Below the pieces are notes generated by a model that worked only from the letters and a program-made list of their open reading frames with translations, was not told the DNA's origin and searched no databases. A stretch of 64,000 nucleotides of DNA, taken from assembly GCA_032690845.1 (NCBI GenBank), contig CM064429.1, positions 10,634,569-10,698,568 of the forward strand, read 5' to 3'. Shown here piece by piece: positions 24,349-34,629 of this stretch. The position numbers and the translations under genes are program-made. The stretch's first letter is position 1, and every line of letters starts with the position of its first letter. Source of the DNA: Eleusine coracana subsp. coracana. Taxonomy: Eukaryota > Streptophyta > Magnoliopsida > Poales > Poaceae.

Positions 24349-25312
24349 GATATAGAGAAGGGCAAGAAAGTGTCAAGGGGCTATGTTCCATGGGATGATG
24401 AGATGGATAAAGTGTTGCTTGACACTTTCATGGAGCATTACAAGAAGGGGGACAAGTGTCACAATGGCTGGAAGCCACATGTGTACACTACTGCAATTAA
24501 GAATGTTCGTGAGAAATGTGGTGCCAACATTGCAAAGAGCAACATCGAGTTCTGTAGCAAGACATTTGACAAGCACTATAGTATTATCAATGGCATGCTG
24601 TCCTCTAGTGGATTTGGCTGGGACTGGGACAAAAACAAGCTTTCAATTGATAGTGAATCTGTATGGGAGTCATATATGGAGGTAATTTTTCAAAACTATC
24701 TTTGTTGCTGTAATACATATTTTTTTACATGCAGCATTAAACTAACTTTGCCCTTTTTCATTTATATGCATTTGCTGCTACTACTTATCTCTAGTAGATT
24801 GTTATGTCTGTTCATTCAGATGTTTGCATTGACACTTGATTTATATATTTTACCACTTGCAAAAAAACAAGGAAGCTAAAGGCTATAGGAACAATATCAC
24901 CAAATATTGGGACTCTATCAGTTTGGTTTACTGCAAGGATCAGGCAACTGAAGTGGGAGCCAGAACTGCATCAGGGAGCTCCAAAGAAATGGCTAAAGAA
25001 GATGGAAACAAGAAGGATCAAGATGGATCCACTACAACTTCAGGCAGCAGTTTGAAAAGGTAGAGATCTGATGACTCCTGCACTTATGCTTGGTTTGAGA
25101 AAATTGATGGCCTTACTGCAGTATTGAAGATACAACAAAGCTTCCATCATCACATGAAGTACTTGCTGCGTTTTGAGAGGTTGGACTTGATGAAGATACC
25201 GTGCTCGACCTATATGACATCCTCACTGCCGATGCACGCAAGTTTGAGTCCATGATAGCCTTGCCAGTAGAAATGAGGAAGAGGTGATTTCTCAAGCAAC
25301 TTAAGAAGTGAC
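24349..25312 (+). pseudogene. Myb/SANT-like protein gene of the Harbinger element
   Basis: In PIF/Harbinger transposons a second gene encodes a trihelix (Myb/SANT-like) DNA-binding protein that helps bring the transposase to the element ends. Here an exon at 24349-24681 follows an acceptor CTACAG. It encodes a tryptophan-spaced domain (PWDDEMDKVLLDTF, then NGWKPHVY, then FGWDWDKNKL and VWESYME). A canonical intron (24682-24871) leads to a second exon (24872-25063) with a hydrophilic, serine- and lysine-rich tail that stops at 25063. Conserved-looking C-terminal sequence (DEDTVLDLYDILTADARKFE) continues past this stop, interrupted by at least two further stops, up to about 25312. The start exon was not found. 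The tail stops make it a likely pseudogene. Confidence 0.75.
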
Positions 25313-26232
25313 TCGATCAGTTGAGGTGAGTTTTTTTAACATTGCCTATAGCTTGTGGTAGTAACTTAGTCTCCTCTGTTGCTGTAATACTCACTATGAA
25401 ATTGAAACTATATACACTTTGAAAGGGTTAGAACACTGATTTGCATAACTGGTTTCTATGTTTGAAACTGTAGGAGCATATATGCTTTTAGTTTACAAAG
25501 ATGATGTTATTGTTCATCCATCATTGTCATGTTTTAATGCCTGTGGTATACCTTTAATTCTGTCCTTTGTCCATGTAGTTTCTAATATGTTAGCTACCAA
25601 CTATTGTGTTGCTTTTTTATAACAATATGTTGGTTCTGATATCTCTCTTTTTCTTTTGACAGTGTGATCAGTTGCTTTTTGAACAGCCTATGGCAGAAGA
25701 GGTTGGTTGAGATCAAGCAGTAGATCTTTCTTTTAGTTTCACCAGGAGTTTACTTTTATGATCTTATCGTAGCCATGTTTAGGTTTCATGTTTGTACTGT
25801 ACTACCTATTAAAACTCAATGTTGTGGCTTCGTCACTTAGTACCTTTAATTACAAGATTGTCTGTTGGTAAATTGATCAGTTGTGATAATGTTTTTGTAA
25901 TTTTGTTCATTTTGGATTGGATCAATTGTGATAAGGATCAACCGATGAAAGTGTATGTGATGTTCTTGTAATATTTATCCAATTCTGATTGGACTTACAT
26001 GCATAGGTGATGTTAAGTAGCATCTGAGAGTGTTTGTTTCGAAATATTCAACTAATTCCATGTCCAAGCACCCAAACAAGTTTTGAATTTAATTCCTTGA
26101 ATTCAATTTAGTGTGTACCCAAACAGGATAATTTCAATTGAATCCATTTTAAGGTGATTCAATTCTAGACAAATGAATTCTGAGAATCTAATTCTATGTG
26201 AGTGATTCAATTCAGACCATCCAAACAGATCC

Positions 26233-26660
26233 TAGAGTATTCTAAGGTTTAACCGAATCCATAGAGACTAGTGAGAATCAAGCAAAGTCATTAATAAAAT
26301 ATCTAATTAAGCTTGTAAAGATTAGATTATTTTGTCAGTGAGCTGAGGGTGTGCCGATTGGCGCATCACTGTGCCGATCGACACGAAGGCTTTTTATATG
26401 AAAACTGTTTTAATTTGCTAAGTGACTTAAAGAAAGCTGTTTAGTGAGTTTAACCAGATAATCTACTAGTTGAGATCGTAACCACGAAGTGTAATCAAAT
26501 AGAATCATAATTGGAATTACTTGGTACAAGAAACCGAAGATGGGTAGATTGTGACGTTTTTCTGACGAGCCCGGTCACGACCAATCGCTTTAATCGGTCT
26601 ACCACCATCTACTCTATATATACCTACTACCATGTATAAATAGATATACATGCAAATCTG
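26233..26660 (-). repeat. LTR-like fragment, right flank of the Harbinger insertion
   Basis: TAGAGTATTCTAAGGTTTAA at the left edge matches the reverse of the region near 59550, and GTGTGCCGATTGGC near 26348 resembles the GTGCCGACTGGC repeat near 58980. The block therefore looks like the continuation of the LTR-like sequence split by the Harbinger insertion. Its outer limits are uncertain. Confidence 0.5.
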
Positions 26661-27495
26661 GTTCATACAAGATCCGGTGTACTACCCTAATTACCATGAT
26701 TAAGATAGCATCTGAATACTTGTGCTATTGGTGCCTGCTTGAATGGGTCTTTACAGAGTTATACAGTTGTTATAACAATTTAGTGTGCATAACTAGTTGT
26801 TTGTGCCAATCCGTACAGATTATTAGATGAAGCAACAATTATGTTACCGTCAATGGACAAAGTGTGGTCAATATTTATTGATATTTAACTAGCCGACTAT
26901 TACCAGTAAGAATGGAGTTTTATTGAACTCAACATGCATCTGAGATAGAATATGATTACTTGCACTACTATATGAATCTATAAATGTAGAGATGTGCATA
27001 TACTCTCAAGAAAATAAATTGTGTTGCTTCAATTAAGGACAAAGTATGGAGTTTTAGAGTGCCATGCTCTTATAGACTGTATGCTTCTATACATAACAAA
27101 AGCGTTTGACCAAGGGCTGGGCACACAACAGCAACAAAGCAAAAATAAAAAGTTAGCAATTTCTGGATCTCAAGGTGCAATAGTTATTAGCAGAACTCAA
27201 TGGCGGCTACAGGAATTATAGGCTTCTATACATAACAAAATGCTTTTTTGCATTCCATCAAATACATAGCGGGCGACATGGGCTAAGACAAACTGCTGTT
27301 GAATACGGTTTAATGGGTGCACAGATGATCCGTGGGCGACGGGCACCAGGCCCGTGGGAAAGCGTCCAGCACTCGAAGAAACATGATATTGAAGTGGTCA
27401 CTACTTGGTGGGCTATAAATAGAAACTAGCGAAGCTGCGCGCTCCGCCGCGCTCATGTGGTTTGGATACGGTTTTTTTACGCTGTGGAGTGTTGG
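26661..27495. other. Intergenic DNA
   Basis: No gene recognised. A perfect 19-bp direct repeat (27083-27101 and 27222-27240, starting GCTTCTATACATAAC) brackets a 120-bp segment, as if a short sequence had been inserted with target duplication. The insert has no poly(A) tail and no recognised family. Confidence 0.5.
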
Positions 27496-27512
27496 TTGTA
27501 GATTAGTTTGGT
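27496..27512. repeat. Target-site duplication, left copy, of the split LINE
   Basis: TTGTAGATTAGTTTGGT, immediately followed on the plus strand by the poly(T) that is the poly(A) tail of the minus-strand LINE. The identical 17-mer is at 43356-43372. Confidence 0.9.
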
Positions 27513-27550
27513 TTTTTTTTCGAGGGGAAGACCTGCTCTTTATTAAAGAT

Positions 27551-30500
27551 TTAAAGTTCAAAAGCAGTACACATGCCCGGAGGCGACACGAGCAGCCAGA
27601 CAAGCCTGTCTGCATCAGAGGTTACATTGCCTCTAGCTAAATTATGGGCATCACCATTCGCTCTCCTATTCTCATGGACGAACTCCACCTTTCTGAATTC
27701 TCTTGCACGCGCCTTGATCTCCTCAGTGAGTTGCCCATAGACACCGAGATTTCTTTCCGAGATGCTCTTAATAATGTTGGCATTATCAGAGGCCAGCCGG
27801 AAGCTGTGCAGTGCAAGATCACTAGCAAGAGCGAGGCCTTCCCTGTAGGCCAAGGCCTCCATCGATTCTGGGTCTGAGATGCCAAGTAAGTTCATAGCAG
27901 ATGCCCCCAGGAAGTTGCCTTCTCCATCCCTCGCGACAGCTGCTACTGATCCTCTTGCCACATTCTTTGATAAGGTTGCGTCAACATTGATCTTCATAAG
28001 CCCCGCTGGTGGCGGAATCCAGCGTGGTACCTGTCCTGCTACACCTTTGGTCGTCTTCTCTGTCGATACAGCTTGTAGCTCGGAGATAAATTGTAGCACG
28101 AAATTGTGTGTTGATAGTGGACTCTGGAAAATATTTTCATGGATTGCCTTGCGCCTCGCATACCAGATCGCCCAAAGTGTCACACACACCTTAACCAATC
28201 TACCATGATCGAGGGATTGTATTAAGGTCATCAGCCAGTCCCTCGCATCCGTGGCTTGTGCCATGCAGAGGTGCTCCACTGTCTCCTCCTCCTCTAAAGC
28301 CCACACACATCTTGCCATGTTACACTCTACCAGGGAGTGTTTCCATGAGTCAGGTGCACCACAAAGCGTGCAGACACTTTGATCCGCCATGTGTCTGTGG
28401 TGGAGGACATCTCTCGTCGGTAGGGAGTGTTTTACCAACCTCCACAGGAACACACTGATTTTAGATGAAACCTTTACATTCCATAACGAAATCCATTCCT
28501 TCTCCTCGGATCTCCTGTCCGATCGCCCCCTCTGTGCAATAGTGCCTTCCCGGATATGAGCATTCTGTAGGCCGACCTCACAGTGAACATGCCCTTCTTC
28601 TCGTGATGCCAAGCCCAGTAGTCTTGCTGCTGCCGGGTGCATATAGGGATGTTAAGAATGGCCTCCCTGTCTGCTGGGGTGAAGAAACGCTCAAGCTTCT
28701 CTACATCCCAAGCTGCCGTTGTGTGATCAATAAGCTCGCTTACCCACCTGGGTTTATCCGGCAACGTGGACAATACAGGTTTCCTCATGCTTCCGGTTGG
28801 CAACCAATTCATCTCCCATATCAAAGTTGTAGCACCATTGCCGATCCGTCTGATCAATCCTTGGTCCATAACCTCCCGCCCATCCATGATCGCACGCCAG
28901 ATGCGTGACGGCGACGATCCCAGTACCGCTTTCATAAAATCAACATCTGGAAAGTATACAGACTTCAGGATTCGGGCACTCAAGGAGCTCTGGTTTGTAA
29001 GTACCCGCCAAGCTTGCTTTGCTAGCAGAGCTAGATTGAAAGTTTCTATGTCCCTGAAGCCCATCCCACCAAGGTACTTCGGCATGACCATCTCATCCCA
29101 AGCGACTCATGCAGTCCTCCTTTTCCCCTCCTTACTTCCCCACCAGAAATTATGGATCAGACTTGTGATATGCTTGCACAATCCCTGGGGAAGTCTAAAG
29201 CACGCCATCAAATAACTAGGTATCACCTGCGCTACTGACTTGATCAGTACTTCTTTTCCTTCAGCCGATAGACATTGTTCCATCCATCCCTGGATCTTGT
29301 TCCAAATCCGATCCTTAAGGTACTTAAACGCCCTGTTAGTTGTGACCCCAACATCCGAAGGCATACCAAGATACTTTTCACTTAGGGATTCGTTGTGAAC
29401 ATCAAGAACATTCTTGATTTCCTCCCTCACTGATTGCCAGCAGCCTTTCACAAAATGGATAGAGGATTTATCTGTGTTAATTTGCTGGCCCGAAGCTTGG
29501 CAATATAGCCGCAAGACATCTTCCACAACTTCCGCATTTTCCTTGTTTGCTCTAAAAAACAGCAGGCTATCATCCGCAAAGAGGAGGTGACTGACGATCG
29601 GAGCCGACACAGCCACTTTGATACCATTGAGCGCTGATGACTAAATTCTGGATTTGAGGAGGCACGAAAGGCCCTCTGCTGCTAGTAGAAACAAATATGG
29701 CGAAATGGGGTCGCCTTGACGAAGACCTCGCGACGGCTGGAAACAATCCAAGCAAACACCATTAAACAACACCCAAAAGGAAACTGAGGTAACTAACCTC
29801 ATCACCGATTCCACCCACATCTGATGGAAGCCGAGCCGTAGCATAATTGCCCGAAGGTAATCCCACTCGACCCGATCATAAGCTTTCTTCATGTCCAGCT
29901 TGAGAGCACAACATTGAAGATCACGTGTTTTCTTCTTCTTCATAAAATGTAAGCATTCATAAGCAGTGATTATGTTGTCTGTGATCAACCTCCCCAGAAC
30001 AAAAGCAGATTGCTCCTCTGAGATAATATCCGACAGACAGACCTTTAATCTATTTGCCACTACTTTCGAGGCAATTTTGTACATCACATTGCACAAGCTT
30101 ATTGGCCTGAACTGCCCAAGTTCCTCCGGGCTTGCTACCTTTGGTATGAGCACGATGAAAGTATTATTGATAGCAGTCGGGTCATCCTCCCCTCGTAGTA
30201 CACCAAGAACTACAGATGTGACCTCCTTCCCGCATAAATCCCAGTGACGTTGGAAAAAGTGGGCTGGGTATCCATCTAGCCCTGGGGCTTTCATCGGGCA
30301 CATCTGAAATAGGGCCGATTTCACCTCTTCCTCTGAATACGGCTCTAGCAATGAGCTGTTCATCTCCGGTGTGACCCTTACAGGCACCGTATCCAACACT
30401 TGTGCCATATTTGTGGTGCCTTCTGATCGGTACAAATTTTGATAAAACATGGAAGTCATTCTACCCGTCTCCGCCTCATCAGAAGTAAATTGCCCATCCG

Positions 30501-31093
30501 ACCTTCTCAGATGTGCGATCCGATTTTGCTTCCTTCTCCGGTTTGCCAGTATATGGAAATAGCGTGTATTCCTGTCCCCTGCGGCGAGCCACTGAAGCCT
30601 AGATCGCTGACACCACATGATTTCTTCCCTGTGATGCAGCTCATTGATGCGCTCAACCAATTTCAACTCAGCATGGGAGGGGCCAACTGGTTGTGGGTCA
30701 TCCTGAACACGTTCTAGCTCCGCCTTGAATCGTTTCAGTTCACTACATATATTACCAAACGCGTGCCTGTCCCACATGCCCAGCTTTGATGCCACTTCTT
30801 TAAGCTTGGTCTAAAGCTCAGTGAGGGTTGTTGATTCCCTCTCTTTCTGCCACGATTCAGCCAAGGTCTCGCTGAACTTGGCGTGTGTTTCCCACAAGAT
30901 CTCATACAAAAACGGCGTTTCCGGCATCTTGGAGGGTGGTCCTCTCACCATTGTAGCAAGATAGGGCCATGATCGGAGGCTGCAGCCGATAAATGCTGAA
31001 CCCTCGCAAGAGGGAAGCGGACGCTCCAGTCAGCCGAAGCATGTGCCCGGTCTAGATGCACCCTGCAATATGAACCCCCTGCAACTTTGTTCT
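27551..31093 (-). pseudogene. LINE ORF2: endonuclease tail, reverse transcriptase, RNase H
   Basis: Read from 31093 downward: the end of the endonuclease domain (LDRAHASADW, SDHGPILL), a connector (LAAGDRNTRYFH), the reverse transcriptase with LDMKKAYDRVEWDYL and the catalytic FADDSLLF near 29570, a zinc-finger region (CTLCGAPDSWKHSLVEC), and a C-terminal RNase H with NVDAT, MEALA, ASDNA and NGDAHNLAR carrying the acidic residues. The stop is at 27551. Having RNase H places it in the plant LINE group with that extra domain. Breaks are a TAG at 30811-30813 (absent in the duplicated copy, where the codon is CAG), a stop near 29640, a TGA near 29107, a frameshift near 28500, and a frame change between endonuclease and connector. 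It is not functional. Confidence 0.9.
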
Positions 31094-31772
31094 TGAAAGT
31101 GCCTAGAGGGGGGGGGGGGGTGTGAATGGGCAATAATCCCTGAAATTCACTTAATAATAAAAGTTAAATGCACAGTGTCAGACTTGTCCGATGATTGTGG
31201 GGAAAGTCCGACGACTTGTCCGATGGCACAAGATAGAAAAGTAGATCGACCGGGTAAATATTAAAACTAGTGTAAGGCAAGCTAGGAGAAAGCGAATATA
31301 AGCAAGGGGAAGCTGTAAACATAAGGAGAGCAACTAGCAAGCAACCTACACAGGTTAATTTAAGAAATACGAAGCAAACCCTAACTAGAAAGTTTATGAG
31401 CAAGAACAAGTAAATGAGAGACAAGTAATTAAAAGCACAAGTAAGGCACAAGATTTGTTCACCGAAGTTCAGCTCTACAAAGAAGCCTACGTCTCCGTTG
31501 AGGGATCCACAAAGGACCGGGTCTCTTTCAACCCTAACCTCTCCAAGTGACCACAAAGATCAAACTTGGTTTTCCACTAGAAACTCCACAAAGGAGGGGT
31601 CAATACAAACTTCCCGAGGCGTCACCACACAAGTTGGGAGCTCTACGGGCACCTCTAACCGTCTAGGGGATGAATCCCCAAGAGTAACAAACACAATAGT
31701 CGTCGGCGGTGAGGATGAACCAAGTGCTAAAGAGGATGGAAGCTTGGAGTCGATGGAGCACCTTAATCTTCT
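31094..31772 (-). mobile_element. Copia LTR fragment created by the tandem duplication
   Basis: The sequence begins TGAAAGTGCCTAGAGG followed by a run of 13 G, and matches the first 680 bp of the LTR at 32639. It stops abruptly at the duplication joint. In the element's own orientation it is the 3' part of an LTR. Confidence 0.9.
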
Positions 31773-32638
31773 TCCCGCATAAATCCCAGTGACGTTGGAA
31801 AAAGTGGGCTGGGTATCCATCTAGCCCTGGGGCTTTCATCGGGCACATCTGAAATAGGGCCGATTTCACCTCTTCCTCTGAATACGGCTCTAGCAATGAG
31901 CTGTTCATCTCCGGTGTGACCCTTACAGGCACCGTATCCAACACTTGTGCCATATTTGTGGTGCCTTCTGATCGGTACAATTTTTGATAAAACATGGAAG
32001 TCATTCTACCCGTCTCCGCCTCATCAGAAGTAAATTGCCCATCCGACCTTCTCAGATGTGCGATCCGATTTTGCTTCCTTCTCCGGCTTGCCAGTATATG
32101 GAAATAGCGTGTATTCCTGTCCCCTGCGGCGAGCCACTGAAGCCTAGATCGCTGACACCACATGATTTCTTCCCTGTGATGCAGCTCATTGATGCGCTCA
32201 ACCAATTTCAACTCAGCATGGGAGGGGCCAACTGGTTGTGGGTCATCCTGAACACGTTCTAGCTCCGCCTTGAATCGTTTCAGTTCACTACATATATTAC
32301 CAAACGCGTGCCTGTCCCACATGCCCAGCTTTGACGCTACTTCTTTAAGCTTGGTCTGAAGCTCAGTGAGGGTTGTTGATTCCCTCTCTTTCTGCCACGA
32401 TTCAGCCAAGGTCTCGCTGAACTTGGCGTGTGTTTCCCACAAGATCTCATACGAAAACGGCGTTTCCGGCATCTTGGAGGGTGGTCCTCTCACCATTGTA
32501 GCAAGATAGGGCCATGATCGGAGGCTGCAGCCGATAAATGCTGAACCCTCGCAAGAGGGAAGCGGACGCTCCAGTCAGCCGAAGCGTGTGCCCGGTCTAG
32601 ATGCACCCTGCAATATGAACCCCCTGCAACTTTGTTCT
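31773..32638 (-). pseudogene. Second copy of LINE ORF2 segment
   Basis: Duplicate of 30228-31093 covering the end of the endonuclease and the connector up to the start of the reverse transcriptase (CPMKAPGLDGYPAHFFQRHWD). The reading frame then runs over the joint into LTR sequence, giving a chimeric 277-codon open frame (31663-32496) with no biological meaning expected. It keeps CAG at 32356-32358 where the other copy has a stop. Confidence 0.9.
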
Positions 32639-34169
32639 TGAAAGTGCCTAGAGGGGGGGGGGGGGGGTGTGAATAGGCAATAATCCCTGAAATTCACTTA
32701 ATAATAAAAGTTAAATGCATAGTGTCGGACTTGTCCGACGATTGTGGGGAAAGTCCGACGACTTGTCCGATGGCACAAGATAGAAAAGTAGATCGACCGG
32801 GTAAATATCAAAACTAGTGTAAGGCAAGCTAGGAGCAAGTGAATATAAGCAAGGGGAAGCTGTAAAAATAAGGAGAGCAACTAGCAAGCAACCTACACAA
32901 GTTAATTTAAGAAATACGAAGCAAACCCTAACTAGCAAGTTTATGAGCAAGAACAAGTAAATGAGAGACAAGTAATTAAAAGCACAAGTAAGGCACAAGA
33001 TTTGTTCACCGAAGTTCAGCTCCACAAAGAAGCCTACGTCTCCGTTGAGGGATCCACAAAGGACCGGGTCTCTTTCAACCCTAACCTCTCCAAGTGACCA
33101 CAAAAATCAAACTTGGTTTTCCACTAGAAACTCCACAAAGGAGGGGTCAATACAAACTTCCTGAGACGTCACCACACAAGTTGGGAGCTCTACGGGCACC
33201 TCTAACCGTCTAGGGGATGAATCCCCAAGAGTAACAAACACAATAGTCGTCGGCGGTGAGGATGAACCAAGTGCTAAAGAGGATGGAAGCTTGGAGTCGA
33301 TGGAGCACCTTAATCTTCTCTCAATCCCTTCACAAATCAAGAGTGGAAGCAAGGGAGGAGAGTTGGGGAGAGCAAAGTGAGCTTGAGAGTGTTTTTGAGT
33401 GGAATGAGTGACCAACCAGCCAAAGGGCGAAGAGGGGTTCTATTTATAGCCCAATGGGGAAAAGAGTCGTTGCAGACCCAATTTCTAAGATCTATGTCGG
33501 ACAAGTCCGATGGTCATCGGACATGTCTGATGAATCAAGGTGGCGCAGAAACTGGAGTCCGACAAGTTTGCCCGATGCCTCGGATAAGATGACCATCGGA
33601 CATGTCCGACGGCACAAGAGGGGCAGAGGAACTGGAATCCGATGGACTTGTCCGATGGCTCGGACAAGTCTTGTTCGTCGGACAAGTCCGATGAAAATAG
33701 GGTGGCAGGGAAACTGTACTCTGATGAAAGTGTCCGATGCGTCGGAGTTTCCTCTAGTCATCGGACAAGTCCGATGACCGTCGGACATGTCTGGCGACCT
33801 AGAGTGGCAGAGGTACTGGAGTCCGATGGACTTGTCCGATGATTTTGCTCTGGAAATTTTTGTATGGCCTGGAAAAGAGGAATTTTGCACTTAGTTCACC
33901 TACGCTTCACACTTTTGTGTCCCTCTTAATAGTCGGCTTTTTCTATACTCAAGATTTAAAATAAAATACTATGAACTTCATTCTTGAGCATATTTTGAAT
34001 TTCATCTTGAAGCACTTTGCCATCTTCTTTTCTCTCCTTTTGTTTTGATGCCTTTAATCACTAAACTTTGTACCATAATCTACACATATGCTCATTAAAA
34101 GATTAGTCCGTTCTTAATTGTATTGATGCCAATCACCAAAATAAAATTAGGGTCCTAGATGCACCTTCA
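32639..34169 (-). mobile_element. Complete 3' LTR of a SIRE/Maximus-type Copia element
   Basis: 1531 bp, bounded on the plus strand by TGAAAGTGCC and GCACCTTCA, the paired TG...CA termini. On the element's strand it starts TGAAGGTGCATCTAGG directly after a polypurine tract, so this is the downstream (3') LTR. It contains a 15-base G run next to its 3' end and an array of dyad-symmetric boxes in the U3 half. The left neighbour is LINE sequence ending TTTGTTCT. Confidence 0.92.
33496..33842. repeat. Array of dyad-symmetric CGGAC(A/T)(A/T)GTCCG boxes in U3
   Basis: At least five perfect or near-perfect copies of GGACAAGTCC, GGACATGTCC or GGACTTGTCC occur (near 33499, 33598, 33644, 33680, 33763 and 33828), mostly extended to CATCGGAC...GTCCGATG. 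They are embedded in imperfect units of 80-100 bp that start GGTGGCAGAGGAACTGGAG. The array lies in the part of the LTR that should hold the promoter. Such clustered dyads suggest repeated binding of a dimeric factor, but this is inference. Confidence 0.75.
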
Positions 34170-34183
34170 ATCTCCCCCTTTTT
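34170..34183 (-). promoter_or_regulatory. Polypurine tract of the Copia element
   Basis: On the minus strand AAAAAGGGGGAGAT immediately precedes the 3' LTR start TGAAGG. This is the primer site for plus-strand DNA synthesis. Confidence 0.9.
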
Positions 34184-34629
34184 GGTGATTGATGACAATA
34201 CAACTAACTTTCATGAAAATATGCAATAAATGTTCAGTTTGTGATGAGGAGCTCCTCCTAAAAGTGTGCATGAAGAAGATATGAGATAATAACAAGAGCA
34301 CATATTAAAGAAAAAAAAGTGAGAGCTCCCCCTAAAACTACGCATATATGTTAATTTGCACCAATTGATCACACAAGATAGACGAAATGCAAATGACAAG
34401 ATAAACAACAAAGTACCAATACAATAAGCAAATAAAGTGCACAAACCAACCACATAGGTAGCAAAATAGAGTTTTACAAACCAAATAGTGCTATAAATAG
34501 TTCAACTCCAAACTCGCTCACAACTCACAAACTAAGATGATAAAATAAACTAAGATAACTACACTTCTCTCCCTTTGGCATCAAGACACCCAAAAAGGAG
34601 AAAAGTGCGGGTAGAAGATGATGAGAGCT

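Larger units (their letters stand above)
21032..26232 (+). mobile_element. PIF/Harbinger DNA transposon, 5.2 kb, decayed
   Basis: Termini at 21032 (GGGCCTATTTGTATGGTC) and, reversed, at 26232 (GGATCTGTTTGGATGGTC) match at 14 of 18 positions, and the inner arms keep GAATT-rich words. Between them on the plus strand are a DDE transposase remnant and a Myb/SANT-like gene, the two-gene plan of PIF/Pong-type autonomous elements. Size is also typical. The flanking sequence can be closed by comparison with the related region near 59.56 kb. The 3-bp target copies (TCA and TA-) are degenerate. Both genes carry disabling mutations, so the copy is probably immobile on its own. Confidence 0.8.
30227..33316. 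repeat. 1545-bp tandem duplication across a LINE/LTR junction
   Basis: The unit (LINE 30227-31093 plus LTR 31094-31771) is followed directly by a second unit (LINE 31772-32638 plus LTR from 32639). Landmarks are offset by exactly 1545 bp in the LINE part, and by 1547 after a G-run that differs by two bases. The novel joint at about 31771 fuses LTR ...TTAATCTTCT to LINE CTTCCCGCAT with only a two-base overlap. The copies differ by roughly ten substitutions by eye, so the event is recent compared with the age of the LINE. Confidence 0.9.

Noticed and set aside
31663..32496. 277-codon open frame on the minus strand as a gene
   Set aside because: It is LINE ORF2 sequence that runs over a duplication joint into LTR antisense sequence, a chimera without independent origin.
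33496..33842. CRISPR-like appearance of spaced short palindromes
   Set aside because: Spacing is irregular, units are variable, there are no cas genes, and the array lies inside an LTR of a plant retrotransposon.
33496..33842. Match of GGACATGTCC and GGACTTGTCC to the animal p53 half-site pattern
   Set aside because: Plants have no p53; the resemblance follows from a short dyad consensus and is not evidence of function.
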